A stretch of 64,000 nucleotides of DNA from Gimesia aquarii (GTDB lineage: Bacteria > Planctomycetota > Planctomycetia > Planctomycetales > Planctomycetaceae). A program made the position numbers and the translations under genes. The stretch is taken from assembly GCF_007748175.1 (NCBI RefSeq), contig NZ_CP037422.1:1962528-2026527 (forward strand), read 5' to 3'. The notes under the pieces were generated by a model. It made no database searches, was not told the DNA's origin, and saw nothing but the letters and a program-made list of their open reading frames with translations. Positions 10,308-20,547 of this stretch are shown in pieces (positions within the stretch are counted from its first letter, which is position 1; each line of letters begins with the position of its first letter).

Positions 10308-11354
10308 ATGAAACGCCCAATCTGGTTCTGTTTAAGCCTGCTGGCAAGTTTTCAAATTCTACTGGTTTCAAATCTCGAAGCCGCAGATTCGGTTTATCAG
10401 TACAACAGTAGCAGCCCATTGCTAGGCGATGTCACTGGATATACGAAAACTGAACTGACTTTAAAACGGGGCACGAAAAGCGTTAAAATTCCTGCAAATG
10501 AAGTTGAGCGAGTACGCTGGGATGGCGAACCACCACAATTGAATATTGCTCGAAATCAAGAGCGGAATGGGAACTACGCTGCAGCGTTAGAACAATATAA
10601 AAAGTCACAGGCGAGTGGCAGTGCCAACCTCAAGAAGGATTTGCAGTTCATGATTGCCCGCGCGACTACCAAAAGCGCACAATCAGACGCTGCCGCCTTG
10701 GATAACGCTATTAAAATGCTCGATACATTTATAAAAGCCAACGGTGATCATTATCAATATTACCCGGCAACAAAATTGCTGGGAGAAGCCTATCTGGCAA
10801 AAAAGGATTATGCTGCAGCAAACAAAGCATTCAGTACTTTGGAAACATCCCCGTGGAAAGACTACCAGATGGATGCCAAAAATCTGAAAGCACGCGTTCT
10901 GCTTGCACAAGGGAATGTCAACGGCGCATTAGCGGCATTCAATACCGTTGCCAAAATGGATGCCAAATCAGAATCAGAATTAGCCAGTAAAAGAGCAGCA
11001 CAATTAGGCAGTGCCTGGTGTTTACAAAAAGAAGGTAAGCCTAAAGAAGCGATCAAGAAGCTCGATGAAATCATCAAAAGTGCTAATTCCCAACAAAGCG
11101 CCTTACTAGCAGAAGCCTACTTAAGAAAAGGAGACTGCTACCGCGAATTAGGAGAGTCCAAAGAAGCATTAATTGCCTATCTTCATATTGATGTTTTGTT
11201 CCCCACAGAGCCTGCAGTCCATGCTGAAGCGCTTTATCGCCTTTCTAATTTGTGGGGGAAAGTTCAGAAACCCGAGCGTGGCGTCGAAGCGCGTGCCGTC
11301 TTGCAACAACAATATCCCAACAGTGAATGGACGCAAAAAGCGACAGGAAGCTAA
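10308..11354 (+). CDS. Exported TPR protein (YbgF/BamD-like repeats)
   Basis: The 348-residue protein has GAGGAG upstream of ATG 10308 and a signal peptide ending near NLEAA. A short beta domain follows (SSPLLGDVTGYTKTELTLKR and KIPANEVERVRWDG, about residues 35-85), and then five or six TPR units to the end, closing with AVLQQQYPNSEWTQKA, typical of TolA-binding-like and BamD-like TPRs. It lies 67 bases after the large TPR gene and upstream of exbB, so it is probably in one operon and acts in the periplasm as an adaptor. The partner protein is not identifiable from sequence. Confidence 0.85.
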   Translation: MKRPIWFCLSLLASFQILLVSNLEAADSVYQYNSSSPLLGDVTGYTKTELTLKRGTKSVKIPANEVERVRWDGEPPQLNIARNQERNGNYAAALEQYKKSQASGSANLKKDLQFMIARATTKSAQSDAAALDNAIKMLDTFIKANGDHYQYYPATKLLGEAYLAKKDYAAANKAFSTLETSPWKDYQMDAKNLKARVLLAQGNVNGALAAFNTVAKMDAKSESELASKRAAQLGSAWCLQKEGKPKEAIKKLDEIIKSANSQQSALLAEAYLRKGDCYRELGESKEALIAYLHIDVLFPTEPAVHAEALYRLSNLWGKVQKPERGVEARAVLQQQYPNSEWTQKATGS

Positions 11355-11515
11355 TTTTTTAGTACGAATGTCAGATTGCTGGAAAGATTCAGTCAGTATT
11401 CCCTTTACAATGCAATTTTGACCTATAAATAATGAACGAAGTTAAAAATACTTCATATTTGAAACACAACAAATCCACGATTTACACTCCTTTCAAAAGA
11501 CCGGAGACCACAGCA

Positions 11516-12400
11516 ATGATGATGGGGAATTCCTTGGAACGGAATCAGATTTCACTGGCTTATCGTAGCCTGAGTATATTACTTCTCTGCGCAGTCGTTT
11601 TTACACCGATTGGCCTGAACTCAAAAATCTGGGCATATCAGGATGAAAAGACTCCCGCCGCAGGAGAGGCCCCCGCAGGTGGTGAAGCCGCACCGGCAGG
11701 CGAAGCACCGGCAGCTGGGAATGAAGCTCCTGCAGCAGAAAACCCTCCTGCAGAAAATGGTGCTCCTGCAGCAGCAACGGAAAGTTTTCTGTCCTGGATG
11801 ATTCGTGCCTCAGGTTTCTTTGGTTTAATCCTGCTCTTACTTTCGTTTTTGATGGTTGCTTTGATCATGGCAAATGTGCTCTCAATTCGACGAGACAATC
11901 TGATGCCTCCCGATCTGATCGGCGCCTTTGAAGAAAAAATCAATAGCAAAGATTATCAAGGCGCCTATGAATTAGCCAAAAGCGATGATTCATTCGTTGC
12001 CCGCGTGTTGGCTGCAGGCTTAAGCAAGCTGAATCAAGGTTATGCGGAGGCTATTGAAGGCATGCAGGAAGTTGGCGAAGACGAAAACATGGCAATGGAG
12101 CACAAGCTAAGCTATCTGGCACTGATTGGTGCCATCGCTCCCATGATCGGACTGATGGGAACTGTTTACGGTATGATTTTGAGTTTCCAGACGATCGCAA
12201 GTTCTGCAACTTCACCTAAACCTTCTGAATTGGCAGACGGTATTTCAACGGCGTTGTTTACGACTTTGGAAGGTTTGACTGTCGCAATTCCAGCAATGAT
12301 TTTCTATAGCCTGCTAAGAAATCGTGTAGCTCGGTTTTCGCTGGAAGTAGGAATGATTAGCGAAAGCCTGATGAACCGTTTTTCTGCTAATAGTAAATAG
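11516..12400 (+). CDS. exbB: MotA/TolQ/ExbB proton-channel family protein
   Basis: The frame opens at 11432, but ATG 11516 has GGAG 9 bases upstream and gives a proper signal peptide, so a 294-residue product is chosen. Residues about 45-88 are a low-complexity Ala/Pro/Glu/Gly linker. A first transmembrane helix lies at about 98-120. The MotA/TolQ/ExbB domain has two further helices, at about 198-222 (LIGAIAPMIGLMGTVYGMIL) and 242-265 (FTTLEGLTVAIPAMIFYSLL), with the expected conserved Gly, Pro and Thr residues. The protein should form a proton-driven motor with the two downstream ExbD proteins. The N-terminal signal peptide plus linker is an extension common in planctomycete and Bacteroidetes-type ExbB proteins. 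Confidence 0.93.
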   Translation: MMMGNSLERNQISLAYRSLSILLLCAVVFTPIGLNSKIWAYQDEKTPAAGEAPAGGEAAPAGEAPAAGNEAPAAENPPAENGAPAAATESFLSWMIRASGFFGLILLLLSFLMVALIMANVLSIRRDNLMPPDLIGAFEEKINSKDYQGAYELAKSDDSFVARVLAAGLSKLNQGYAEAIEGMQEVGEDENMAMEHKLSYLALIGAIAPMIGLMGTVYGMILSFQTIASSATSPKPSELADGISTALFTTLEGLTVAIPAMIFYSLLRNRVARFSLEVGMISESLMNRFSANSK

Positions 12401-12474
12401 AGCCTGAACTAATTAAACAGTTTTGCAGCAAATACGGTTCAGAACACAACTCTGTTTGAGTGGAGAACTATCCA

Positions 12475-12945
12475 ATGCGAATTAAATCTCAAAAAGCGGC
12501 AGTCGCTGATGTCGACATGACACCGATGATTGATATAGTCTTTCAACTAATCGCTTTTTTTATGGTGATTACCAATTTTGAGCAGATTCAGGCAGACGAA
12601 CGAGTGAAATTGCCTTCGGATTCTCTGGCAAAACCTCCTGAGACCAAAGCAGCCGATGAACTCGTTTTGAATATTGGCTTTGAACGTAATCAGCAGGGTG
12701 AAATTACAGACCCCGAGGCTTATGTTTTTTATACTGGTGAAAAAATTCCAGTACTGAAATTTGGACCAAAGTTCGAACAGGAAGCACGTATCTACAAGCA
12801 GAAAAATCAGGATCCGAATGACGTTCCCGTCATACTAAGATCGGATGCTTTAGTAGATACGGGTCTGATACAGGATCTGATTAAGCTCGCTCAAGAGAAT
12901 GGTTTTACAAAGTTTGCATTCAAGGCAACGCAAAAGACTCAATAG
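12475..12945 (+). CDS. exbD: ExbD/TolR-family biopolymer transport protein (first copy)
   Basis: The 156-residue protein is taken from ATG 12475, which has GGAG 9 bases upstream; an in-frame GTG at 12460 is less likely. A short cytoplasmic tail leads to one transmembrane helix at about 17-36 (PMIDIVFQLIAFFMVITNF) carrying the proton-accepting aspartate D20. A periplasmic TolR/ExbD domain follows, ending with VILRSDALVDTGLIQDLIKL. It is the motor partner of the upstream ExbB. Two different ExbD genes in tandem suggest a heteromeric stator element. Confidence 0.93.
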   Translation: MRIKSQKAAVADVDMTPMIDIVFQLIAFFMVITNFEQIQADERVKLPSDSLAKPPETKAADELVLNIGFERNQQGEITDPEAYVFYTGEKIPVLKFGPKFEQEARIYKQKNQDPNDVPVILRSDALVDTGLIQDLIKLAQENGFTKFAFKATQKTQ

Positions 12946-13007
12946 CAAAGTATAGTTAAGAATTTCTGTAGGTTCTACAGATCTCTTTATGACAGGATTA
13001 TATTCCT

Positions 13008-13520
13008 ATGAAGTTACGTAGTTCAGGCCGGGAAGCAGAAAAGATCGAGCCGCAGATGGCGCCGATGATTGATGTTGTCTTTCAGTTATTGATCTTCTTT
13101 ATGTTGACACTGAATATTGTTGAACCGGAAGGTGATTTTAATGTCAACATGCCGATCACTGATGACTCTAAGCCTTCTGATGATATGCCTCAGTTCCCTG
13201 ACATTAAAGTCAGGCTCGTAGCCAATGAAGATGGATCACTGAATACCATTCGGCTGGGACAGGTCAATTTGGGAAATGGACCGAATGTCTTTGCTGGTTT
13301 GAATAATGAGATCTTAAAAATTATCGGGAGACCCGGTAATCCAATTACAAAAGATATGGAAGTCGAAATTGAAGCGGACTACAATCTGCACTTTGAATAC
13401 ACTTTGAAAGCAGTCAGTGCTTGCACAGGTCGGCTTGATTCTTCGGGAAAACACATCATCCGTTATATAGAGAAAATCAAGTTTGCACCTCCCGTTGGTG
13501 GCCCCACTGCTGGAACTTAA
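13008..13520 (+). CDS. exbD: ExbD/TolR-family biopolymer transport protein (second copy)
   Basis: The 170-residue protein has the same layout as its neighbour: a short N-terminus, a transmembrane helix at about 18-36 with conserved D22 (APMIDVVFQLLIFFML), and a periplasmic domain. It is clearly diverged from the first copy, so this is not a recent duplication. The periplasmic part contains a longer segment (PITDDSKPSDDMPQFPDIKV). It ends the operon-like run that starts with the large TPR gene. No TonB or Pal gene is in the window, so the energised outer partner is unknown. Confidence 0.92.
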   Translation: MKLRSSGREAEKIEPQMAPMIDVVFQLLIFFMLTLNIVEPEGDFNVNMPITDDSKPSDDMPQFPDIKVRLVANEDGSLNTIRLGQVNLGNGPNVFAGLNNEILKIIGRPGNPITKDMEVEIEADYNLHFEYTLKAVSACTGRLDSSGKHIIRYIEKIKFAPPVGGPTAGT

Positions 13521-14434
13521 ATACAAGACTTTCAGTGTCTTTGGAAGTTCAATTAGTTTCTCTGGTACTCCAGGAAATCTATTAAGATTTAAGTTCTTTA
13601 CTCGTTCTCGGAACCTTTGCACTTCTTTTTGCATCTAGAGAGTAGCAATAACCAATCTCTTTGGTTTCTAACGCAAGACTATCTGTATGTCTACTCCTTG
13701 AATTTCGACAGTGATTTGAGTTAAAGATCACGACCTGTATACAAAGGTAGCTGAGAATAGGAATCGCGTTCTCAGATGGAAAGAGTTCTGATTACCTGTG
13801 TATTTATTGAGATTAAGTTACAGAATCAGTTGATACTATTTCCTTTTCAGTGGCGGGAGTAATTTTGATTAGCTATAGTGTACGATTATTATTTTCTCAT
13901 ATTGAGAAAGTAGTTTGATATAACAGCTTAGGTTTTCAAAGTTGATGTGACCGAGAAATGAAGGCTGCAATATGTTGTGTGTTTGGGAGATCACACAATG
14001 ATTTTGTTGCTTCGACATCTGTTAGCAGCAACACATTCCGTTCGTTTGTTTGAATGATGAAGTTTTAGTAAAGGAATAGGCGAGGTCCTTAACTTAAACT
14101 AAATAAAAGCGATCTTGGAATGTCGAATTGTTAATAGATTGAACTAGATTGTTTTGCGTAAATCACGCTCTATCAGTCAAGTTCGTCAGGAAAATCAAAT
14201 CAATATTTTGTTGGTTCAATTTTTTAAAACCTGTTATTGTCGATGTCAAAATCATTCCCAAACTCTCTGGATGTCTAACACCATTTACCGGAGAACAGGA
14301 ATGTTTCTGGAACATGTCCGAATTATCACATCGGACTTGGACAGACTTTTGTTAAAGTGGGAGTTAGAGTGGGGAGAGTTAATTGGGACAAATAACTAGT
14401 ACCATTGTCTTAGACTCAAAGTGACCCATTTAAA
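13521..14434. other. Long intergenic region, about 0.9 kb
   Basis: No protein-like reading frame, tRNA or strong terminator hairpin is visible. The two overlapping short frames around 14150-14400 have no start signals or family features. A small RNA or a long leader cannot be excluded. Confidence 0.35.
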
Positions 14435-15448
14435 ATGCTATTAATAAGTATCCGAGTGCTTTACGCTTTTGTTTGTGCAGGAGCAATTGCAACCTATGTC
14501 AGTTCCAATCCCCCCAGCCCTGTCGATCAATACCCTCTGGTCGCATTTGTGCTCTTGATGATCTTTACCCAGGGCGTTACCTGCCTGGACCTGCTCATCA
14601 GTCGAAAGCGCATCGAAGTCATTTCAGCTATCTATTTTGGGTTATTGGTAGGGGTGCTACTTAGTTATCTACTTATACAGGCCCTAGGACCTGTGATTTC
14701 AAAGACGCCGTGGGGTGAGGGAGTGGTAATGATTACCACTTTAACACTGCCTTATCTATGTATCACGTTTCTTTTACAAACTAAAGATGATTTCAGGTTC
14801 ATTGTACCTTATGTGGAATTTTCGCGTGAATTAAAAGGGGGGCGTCCTTTGGTTCTCGACAGTAGTGCTCTCATTGATGGCCGGATTGCTGACGTAGTCG
14901 AAACCAAAATTCTGGACTCAGAAATGATTGTTCCCGACTTTATTTTGAAAGAAGTACAAGATATTGCTGACAGTAGTGATAAAGTGCGCCGCGTTCGTGG
15001 ACGTCGTGGGTTAGATATTCTATCTACTTTACAGAACAATCCGAACGTAGATATCTCTATGCATGAAGCTAAGGAAACGGACAAAGAAAAAGGTCTGACA
15101 GTCGATCAACGATTGGTTGTGGCCGCGAAAAAACTTGGTGGAAAAGTAGTAACGAATGACTTTAATCTGAACAAAGTCGCCAGCGTACAGGGAGTTGATG
15201 TTATCAATCTCAATGACGTGGCAAACTCATTAAAACCACGTTACCTGCCTGGCGAACATCTTCAATTAAAGATTATTAAAGAAGGAGAGTCTCAGGCCCA
15301 AGGTGTAGGTTACCTGGATGACGGAACCATGGTGGTTTGCGAACAAGCAAACCATTTAGTAGGTCGCGACGTTGATGCTGTTGTCACCAGTGTTCTGCAA
15401 AGTAGCGCAGGCCGCATGATTTTTGGACGCGTGACTGAAAGTCGTTAA
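14435..15448 (+). CDS. PIN-TRAM domain membrane protein, YacL-like
   Basis: The 337-residue protein has four hydrophobic segments in the first ~120 residues and then a PIN nuclease domain ([16 protein letters not shown] with catalytic Asp, about 146-160; [14 protein letters not shown], about 232-245). A C-terminal TRAM domain follows ([21 protein letters not shown] to the end). This three-part layout matches the widespread YacL family of membrane-anchored putative RNases. The in vivo target is not known for this family. It is followed after 54 bases by the Nudix gene. Confidence 0.9.
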   Translation: MLLISIRVLYAFVCAGAIATYVSSNPPSPVDQYPLVAFVLLMIFTQGVTCLDLLISRKRIEVISAIYFGLLVGVLLSYLLIQALGPVISKTPWGEGVVMITTLTLPYLCITFLLQTKDDFRFIVPYVEFSRELKGGRPLVLDSSALIDGRIADVVETKILDSEMIVPDFILKEVQDIADSSDKVRRVRGRRGLDILSTLQNNPNVDISMHEAKETDKEKGLTVDQRLVVAAKKLGGKVVTNDFNLNKVASVQGVDVINLNDVANSLKPRYLPGEHLQLKIIKEGESQAQGVGYLDDGTMVVCEQANHLVGRDVDAVVTSVLQSSAGRMIFGRVTESR

Positions 15449-15502
15449 GTGCTCTTATTTAAGTCTCTCTGAACTGCTTCCGGAACGAAACGGACTGAAG
15501 CG

Positions 15503-15916
15503 ATGAGCGCTCGAAAATCAAACCGAATCGGAATTGCCGTTGTTGAATATCAACGGCAATTCCTGATTGGGGTCCGGGATGCACACGCTCCACTCGCAGG
15601 GTTCCATGAATTTCCAGGTGGAAAATGTGAGCCAGATGAGTCTGCTGAGCAATGCGCGGTAAGAGAATGTCTGGAAGAAACGGGCCTTAAAGTCACGGCC
15701 TTGCAAGAAATACGTTATGAAGAGCATGCATATGATCATGCTGACGTTCAACTGCATTTCTGGTTATGCCAACCCGTTGAGACTCAGACAGTTTTCACCG
15801 ATCAAAATCTGAAGGGATTCCACTGGATTCCGGCAAAACACCTTTTGGATCTACGATTCCCTGAAGCTAACAAGAGTCTCATCGAACTCCTCGTAAACAC
15901 TTATGCTTCAGAATGA
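15503..15916 (+). CDS. Nudix hydrolase, MutT-like
   Basis: The 137-residue protein contains a full Nudix box, from GGKCEPDESAEQCAVRECLE to EETGL, with the REx2EE catalytic core intact (G-x5-E-x7-R-E-x2-E-E-x-G). Size and the FHEFPGGK context fit MutT-type (8-oxo-dGTP) hydrolases that clean the nucleotide pool, but other nucleoside diphosphate derivatives are possible substrates. It reads in the same direction as the PIN-TRAM gene and may be co-transcribed with it. Confidence 0.9.
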   Translation: MSARKSNRIGIAVVEYQRQFLIGVRDAHAPLAGFHEFPGGKCEPDESAEQCAVRECLEETGLKVTALQEIRYEEHAYDHADVQLHFWLCQPVETQTVFTDQNLKGFHWIPAKHLLDLRFPEANKSLIELLVNTYASE

Positions 15917-16083
15917 TAACAATTCTATCAAAAGATACGATCTGATAAAGTGCATGACTTTGATCACTAACATCAATCAACGTTTATCGAATTTGACTTC
16001 CAACACCTGTGGCCTAGACTTCATGAATGTTAATAACTACTGTTTTCTCAGTCATTTATCATGTATAGACGGGTTCATTCTGT

Positions 16084-17142
16084 ATGGGTTATTCAATCAC
16101 TCAGACAACTCCGAGTGACGATCATGAAGAACTGCTTTCGTTGATTAATCGGAATTTTAAGAAAACTGATTCTCAATGGTTTAACTGGTCTCATCAGCAA
16201 AACCCTTTTGGTGATAACTATTGCTGGTTAGCCAGAGAAGAAGCTGGAAAACTAGTTGGTTCGACCGGTTTATTGCCCCGTCGTATGAGTTCACCGAAAC
16301 AACCTTTTTTAGTGGGTCAGGCTGAGGGAATCAATGTCGATGAAGCACATCGTGGTGCTCAAGCTGCGCTCAAACTACAACGCGCTTTAATTTCCCATTT
16401 ACCAGACACAGAATTTGATTTTGTATTTGGGATGACAGAGACTGCTGCCGCAGTTTTTAAACGATGCCGATATCAAGAAATCGGAAACTTCCAATATTGG
16501 GTAAAACCAATTAGAAGTGAATATAAATTAAAAGACAAAATTCGAACTACGATCTTGAGAAAAGGCATTTCATCTCTCGTTGATCTCTCACTACGAATTT
16601 ATTCTCTCGAAACGAGAACGTTTTTATCTCATCGTATCAAAGTCAACTTTGATGCACCGATTGATGAACGCTTTGGGACGTTGTTCTCTGAATATTCCGA
16701 TGGAAGTATAATGGTAGAGCGAACTCGTGAATTTCTGGAATGGCGTTTTCGCCATGAGCCAGACACAAGATTTCATATTCTAACGTTAGAAAATCCACAA
16801 CAGGAACTGTTGGGTTATATGGTTTATGTTTTGGGAGAATCTGGTAGAAATGGTGATTATGCCGCAGGAATTCAGGACTTCTTTTGTCGCGATCAGAAAT
16901 CATTGAAACAGATGTTAGCAATATTCTGTGAATATACACGGCGAATTGGGATCGATTCTATTGTGTTCAATTACTTTGGGAAGAAAGAAGTCATGAAACT
17001 ACTGACAAGATTTGGGTTCTTTCAAAGACGCTCAACCATCAAAGTCTTTGTGCATGCCAATCAGCATAAGCCAGACTTCGATATCAAGCCCATTCTCGAT
17101 TCTGACCGGTGGCACTTAACGAATGCCGAGTTGCTATCGTAA
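16084..17142 (+). CDS. GNAT-family N-acetyltransferase-like protein
   Basis: The 352-residue protein begins MGYSITQTTPSDDHEELLSL. The first half fits a GNAT fold: WLAREEAGKLVGSTGLLPRR, then a GQAEGINVDEAHRGAQAALK segment at the acetyl-CoA-binding position and FGMTETAAAVFKRCRYQEIG. A second half (about 210-345) looks like another acyltransferase-like lobe, as in the duplicated GNAT proteins found near polysaccharide genes. There is no obvious ribosome binding site. Substrate unknown, and the neighbours give no pathway hint. Confidence 0.7.
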   Translation: MGYSITQTTPSDDHEELLSLINRNFKKTDSQWFNWSHQQNPFGDNYCWLAREEAGKLVGSTGLLPRRMSSPKQPFLVGQAEGINVDEAHRGAQAALKLQRALISHLPDTEFDFVFGMTETAAAVFKRCRYQEIGNFQYWVKPIRSEYKLKDKIRTTILRKGISSLVDLSLRIYSLETRTFLSHRIKVNFDAPIDERFGTLFSEYSDGSIMVERTREFLEWRFRHEPDTRFHILTLENPQQELLGYMVYVLGESGRNGDYAAGIQDFFCRDQKSLKQMLAIFCEYTRRIGIDSIVFNYFGKKEVMKLLTRFGFFQRRSTIKVFVHANQHKPDFDIKPILDSDRWHLTNAELLS

Positions 17143-17175
17143 AAAATGTCTCTTATGCTACCTGATAAACCTTAC

Positions 17176-17571
17176 CTATTGCCCTCCCGTTTGCTGTCTG
17201 CGCTGTTCGCGCGCGAGGATTTCAGCAGCGGGAGAGGTGTTGCTGTTGAATTGCGCAGTGGCCAATGAAGGAATTCCATACCCGAATCCTTTCAGAGGAT
17301 TAAACCAGATTTGGCGTCCTGTGAGAGGATCTAAACAAAACGTGTAACCGTCAACGGACGCGAATAACTGATCATCGTCTACTAAAATCGAAACATAATT
17401 CGACCTGCCTTTTGGTGTTTTCCAATTCCAGATCATGTCGCCCGTATCCCGATCCAGTGCAATCACGCGTGAGTTAAAACTTACGAAAAGCATGTCGGCA
17501 ATCGAAAGTGCTTGAGATTCCGGAGAGCGCCCACTTGAGTCTTCTATATCATCCAGAAAACCGTCACTCAT
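17176..17571 (-). CDS. Short PQQ-like beta-propeller repeat protein
   Basis: The 131-residue protein is taken from ATG 17571, which has GAGGG a few bases upstream; a TTG at 17613 would add 14 residues. It contains two PQQ/BamB-like blades: MLFVSFNSRVIALDRDTGDM followed by IWNW, and LFASVDGYTFCLDPLTGRQI followed by WFNP. No signal peptide is seen from ATG 17571. Two blades cannot make a full propeller, so the protein may oligomerise or be a domain remnant. It lies 88 bases downstream of the TPR lipoprotein gene on the same strand and is probably co-transcribed with it. Function unknown. Confidence 0.75.
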   Translation of the reverse strand: MSDGFLDDIEDSSGRSPESQALSIADMLFVSFNSRVIALDRDTGDMIWNWKTPKGRSNYVSILVDDDQLFASVDGYTFCLDPLTGRQIWFNPLKGFGYGIPSLATAQFNSNTSPAAEILAREQRRQQTGGQ

Positions 17572-17659
17572 TTGACCCTCGCTAACGTTTAAAGCACTCG
17601 AACCAACGAACAAGTATTTTCGTTCAACCTAACCAGCTTTTAAGAATGAAAGTTCGATC

Positions 17660-19120
17660 TCAATCAATGGGACGAATGACAGGCTTGGCAGTCGTTTTTT
17701 CTTCATTCAATTTAGTGGGGCCCAAAGAAGGATCGATGGCGACGGCACGTTCAAAATCTTCGGCGGCCTTTTTCAGTTTGCCTTGCTTCTTGAGCGTCTT
17801 CGATCGCATCAGATAGGCCTTCGCTACAATTTCATCGATGCGTTTGGCTCGTTCGAAGTCACGGAGCGCATGCTCAATATCACCGCGTTTCATGAAAGCA
17901 TCACCGCGAATTGAATAGGCTTCTGGATTCGGTTGTATGTTGATAGCTCGAGAGCACTCCTGAATACATCGATCAAGTTTATTTTCTTCCAGGTAAAGTG
18001 CGCCACGAATATAATAGCCACGCCCCGTATCCTGGGTTAGTGAAACAATCTTCGCATAATCCTGCATTGCTTTTTCACGCATCTCTGACTTCAAGTAAAA
18101 CTGTGCACGCTCTAATACGAGATCTGCATCTTTAGGTGACTTGGCAATCCTTTCGTTGATGACTGCCAGTTTCTTTAACCAACTAATTTTTTCTGCATCT
18201 GCCTTCGCTTTTTTCGGTTGATTCATCTTCTCATATACAACCATCCGCTGCTGATAAAATTTCAGGTTCTGGGGACTGAGTTGAATCGCGGTTGTAAAAT
18301 CTTCTGCTGCCTTTGCAAATTCTTTTTGTTTCTGCCAAGCCAGTCCACGATTATCATAGGCATTCAGATATTTCGGCTCTCGCTTAATCACCTCGGTTAA
18401 AGTCTCAATGGCTTTGCCGATTTCATTTAAATTCATCAGAGCAAAACCCAGATTGTTCATCGCATCGAGACTATCCGGCTGGATACGTAAAACCTGCTCA
18501 AAGTCAGCTCGGGCCTCCTTTAGTTTTCCTGATGTTGCAAATAACAAACCACGATTATTAAACGCCTGGTAATCATCTGAGTTGAGTTCGATGGCCTTCG
18601 AAAAATCTTTAATCGCTAGCTCACCGCCACCTCGTGTTGCAAAAAATAGCCCCCGAGTCAGGTAATACTGCCCAGTTTGGGGACTCATCTCAATCGCTTT
18701 TGTAAGATCAATTATAGCGTTGGCGTCCTGTTTCAGATCAGCCCACACACTGCCTCGATGAAAATAGTACTTAGATACATGTGGATTGATATTAATGGCC
18801 GTGGTGAATATTTGGATGCTATTAGCAAATTCCCTTTTTTTTAGAGAATTGATAGCTTGAACAAAAAATTCCTCTGCTTTTTTCACAGTGGCTTCATCTA
18901 CAGAATTCGGATTTTGAGAAATCTCCTGTCTTGACTTCACAGATTCTTTTGCATGAGGTTTGCTTTTCGAGGAAGTATCACTTTCGGCCTCTTGATTTTG
19001 CGATACATTCTCTTTAGCTTGATTTGACTTAACTGCTTTCTCTGAAGCCGTTTGTGCATCAGATCCACAGCCACTGAGCACACATAAACCGACTAGCATC
19101 CCTGCAATTTGACGATTCAT
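17660..19120 (-). CDS. TPR-repeat lipoprotein
   Basis: The 486-residue protein begins with MNRQIAGMLVGLCVLSGC, a lipoprotein signal with the lipidated cysteine at residue 18. A Ser/Lys/Gln-rich linker reaches about residue 75. About nine to ten consecutive TPR units follow, with the classic pattern (AIIDLTKAIEMSPQTGQYYL; YLNAYDNRGLAWQKQKEFAK; AEDFERAVAIDPS). TPR arrays mediate protein-protein contacts, and membrane anchoring places this one in the periplasm or at the outer membrane. It is divergent from ispG, with a 206-base spacer holding both promoters. Confidence 0.88.
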   Translation of the reverse strand: MNRQIAGMLVGLCVLSGCGSDAQTASEKAVKSNQAKENVSQNQEAESDTSSKSKPHAKESVKSRQEISQNPNSVDEATVKKAEEFFVQAINSLKKREFANSIQIFTTAININPHVSKYYFHRGSVWADLKQDANAIIDLTKAIEMSPQTGQYYLTRGLFFATRGGGELAIKDFSKAIELNSDDYQAFNNRGLLFATSGKLKEARADFEQVLRIQPDSLDAMNNLGFALMNLNEIGKAIETLTEVIKREPKYLNAYDNRGLAWQKQKEFAKAAEDFTTAIQLSPQNLKFYQQRMVVYEKMNQPKKAKADAEKISWLKKLAVINERIAKSPKDADLVLERAQFYLKSEMREKAMQDYAKIVSLTQDTGRGYYIRGALYLEENKLDRCIQECSRAINIQPNPEAYSIRGDAFMKRGDIEHALRDFERAKRIDEIVAKAYLMRSKTLKKQGKLKKAAEDFERAVAIDPSLGPTKLNEEKTTAKPVIRPID

Positions 19121-19326
19121 TTTTATTCCGCCTACTTTGTATCCGACTCATTTTTGCATAAAATAGCAATACTTAACCCAAGGCTTGTAAAAAGACATGA
19201 AAAATCTGTCAATCCCAATTGATTTTTATCTATTTTTCATGAATGGACGTTGAACTCTGGATCTTTTACAATCCGTGAATTTGAAACCGAAAGCTGAGCA
19301 TCGATATACCTTAAAGGATAAGCAAC

Positions 19327-20472
19327 TTGCAGTTACCACGAAATCCAACAAGAGCAGTGAAAATTGGTGCCATTACGATTGGAAACGAGAATCCCATTGC
19401 CGTTCAAAGTATGACCGCCACGAAAACTAGCAACATTGATGCAACCGTTGCCCAGATTCATTCACTGGAAGAAGCAGGAGCTGATATTGTACGAATTGCT
19501 GTCGATAATAAACGAGAAGCAGCCGCACTCATCGAAATTCGAAAACAGACGACTGTTCCACTATCTGTAGACCTACAGGAAAACTACCGATTGGCGGAAG
19601 TCATCGCGCCATATGTAAACAAACTGCGTTACAACCCGGGACATCTTTATCATCATGAGCCAGAAAAACCCTGGCAAAAGAAAGTGGAATTTATCGCAGA
19701 AGTTGCAAAAGACAATGATTGCGCGATCCGCGTTGGCGTAAACTGTGGTTCAGTCGATCCGGCAAAACTCGAAAAGTATGATCCTGATGACTCTATCTCT
19801 CCCATGCTGGAAAGTGCTTTCGATCATTGCGAACTTCTGGAATCAATTGATTTCACCCGGTTTTGTGTCTCTCTAAAAGATTCAGATCCAGCAAAAGTAA
19901 TTGAAGTGAATACGCGGTTTGCCACAAAACGTCCTGATATCCCACTGCACTTGGGCGTGACGGAAGCCGGCATGCCTCCAGATGGAATCATAAAAACGAG
20001 AATGGCCTTCGAACAACTAATCAGTAAAGGCATTGGGGATACAATTCGCGTTTCCTTAACCGTTCCCAATGATCGAAAAGGAGAAGAAATCGAAGCTGGG
20101 CGCACTATTCTGGAAGATATTGCTGCCGGACGCGTACGAACGGTTGTTAATTTTGCTCAAGAGGGCATTAATATCATCAGCTGTCCCAGTTGCTCTCGTG
20201 TGGAAAACGAGGTGTTTGTTGATTTGGCAGCGGATGTCAAAAAAATGACTGAATATGCCAAAGAGCATAAAATTACAATTGCAGTCATGGGTTGTCGAGT
20301 GAATGGTCCTGGAGAAACAGATGATGCAGACCTCGGCCTTTGGTGTGGTCCTAATTATGTCAATCTAAAGAAAAGAAGCGAATCTTTAGGCCGATATTCC
20401 TATGATGATATATTACCTCGCCTCAAAGGTGAATTGGATTTACTCATCGAACAGCAATCGGCAAAAATTTAA
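19327..20472 (+). CDS. ispG: 4-hydroxy-3-methylbut-2-en-1-yl diphosphate synthase (IspG/GcpE)
   Basis: The 381-residue protein starts at TTG 19327 with AAAGGA about 9 bases upstream. The N-terminus carries the TIM-barrel motif [20 protein letters not shown]. The C-terminal part holds the 4Fe-4S ligands: C-P-S-C in IISCPSC, then G-C-R-V-N-G-P-G-E. The enzyme catalyses the penultimate step of the MEP pathway to isoprenoids in the cytoplasm, reducing MEcPP to HMBPP. The length fits the short bacterial form, without the large insertion of plant and some bacterial enzymes. No other MEP pathway gene is nearby. Confidence 0.97.
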   Translation: MQLPRNPTRAVKIGAITIGNENPIAVQSMTATKTSNIDATVAQIHSLEEAGADIVRIAVDNKREAAALIEIRKQTTVPLSVDLQENYRLAEVIAPYVNKLRYNPGHLYHHEPEKPWQKKVEFIAEVAKDNDCAIRVGVNCGSVDPAKLEKYDPDDSISPMLESAFDHCELLESIDFTRFCVSLKDSDPAKVIEVNTRFATKRPDIPLHLGVTEAGMPPDGIIKTRMAFEQLISKGIGDTIRVSLTVPNDRKGEEIEAGRTILEDIAAGRVRTVVNFAQEGINIISCPSCSRVENEVFVDLAADVKKMTEYAKEHKITIAVMGCRVNGPGETDDADLGLWCGPNYVNLKKRSESLGRYSYDDILPRLKGELDLLIEQQSAKI

Positions 20473-20547
20473 CTGTCTGCTTCATTTAATATAACAATCA
20501 TTCCTATTCCCAGAACCACACTTTCTATTAAGGCATGGATGTAAGTC

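Noticed and set aside
14149..14399. Two overlapping short forward frames before the PIN-TRAM gene
   Set aside because: They overlap each other in different frames, and neither has a ribosome binding site or protein-like composition.
15903..16118. 71-codon frame overlapping the GNAT gene start
   Set aside because: Overlaps a well-supported gene in another frame and has no family features.
17572..17640. Idea that the short PQQ-repeat protein is a 5'-truncated pseudogene
   Set aside because: In-frame residues before the ATG look partly propeller-like, but a good ribosome binding site sits at ATG 17571 and short two-blade proteins seem to exist in planctomycetes; evidence is insufficient either way.
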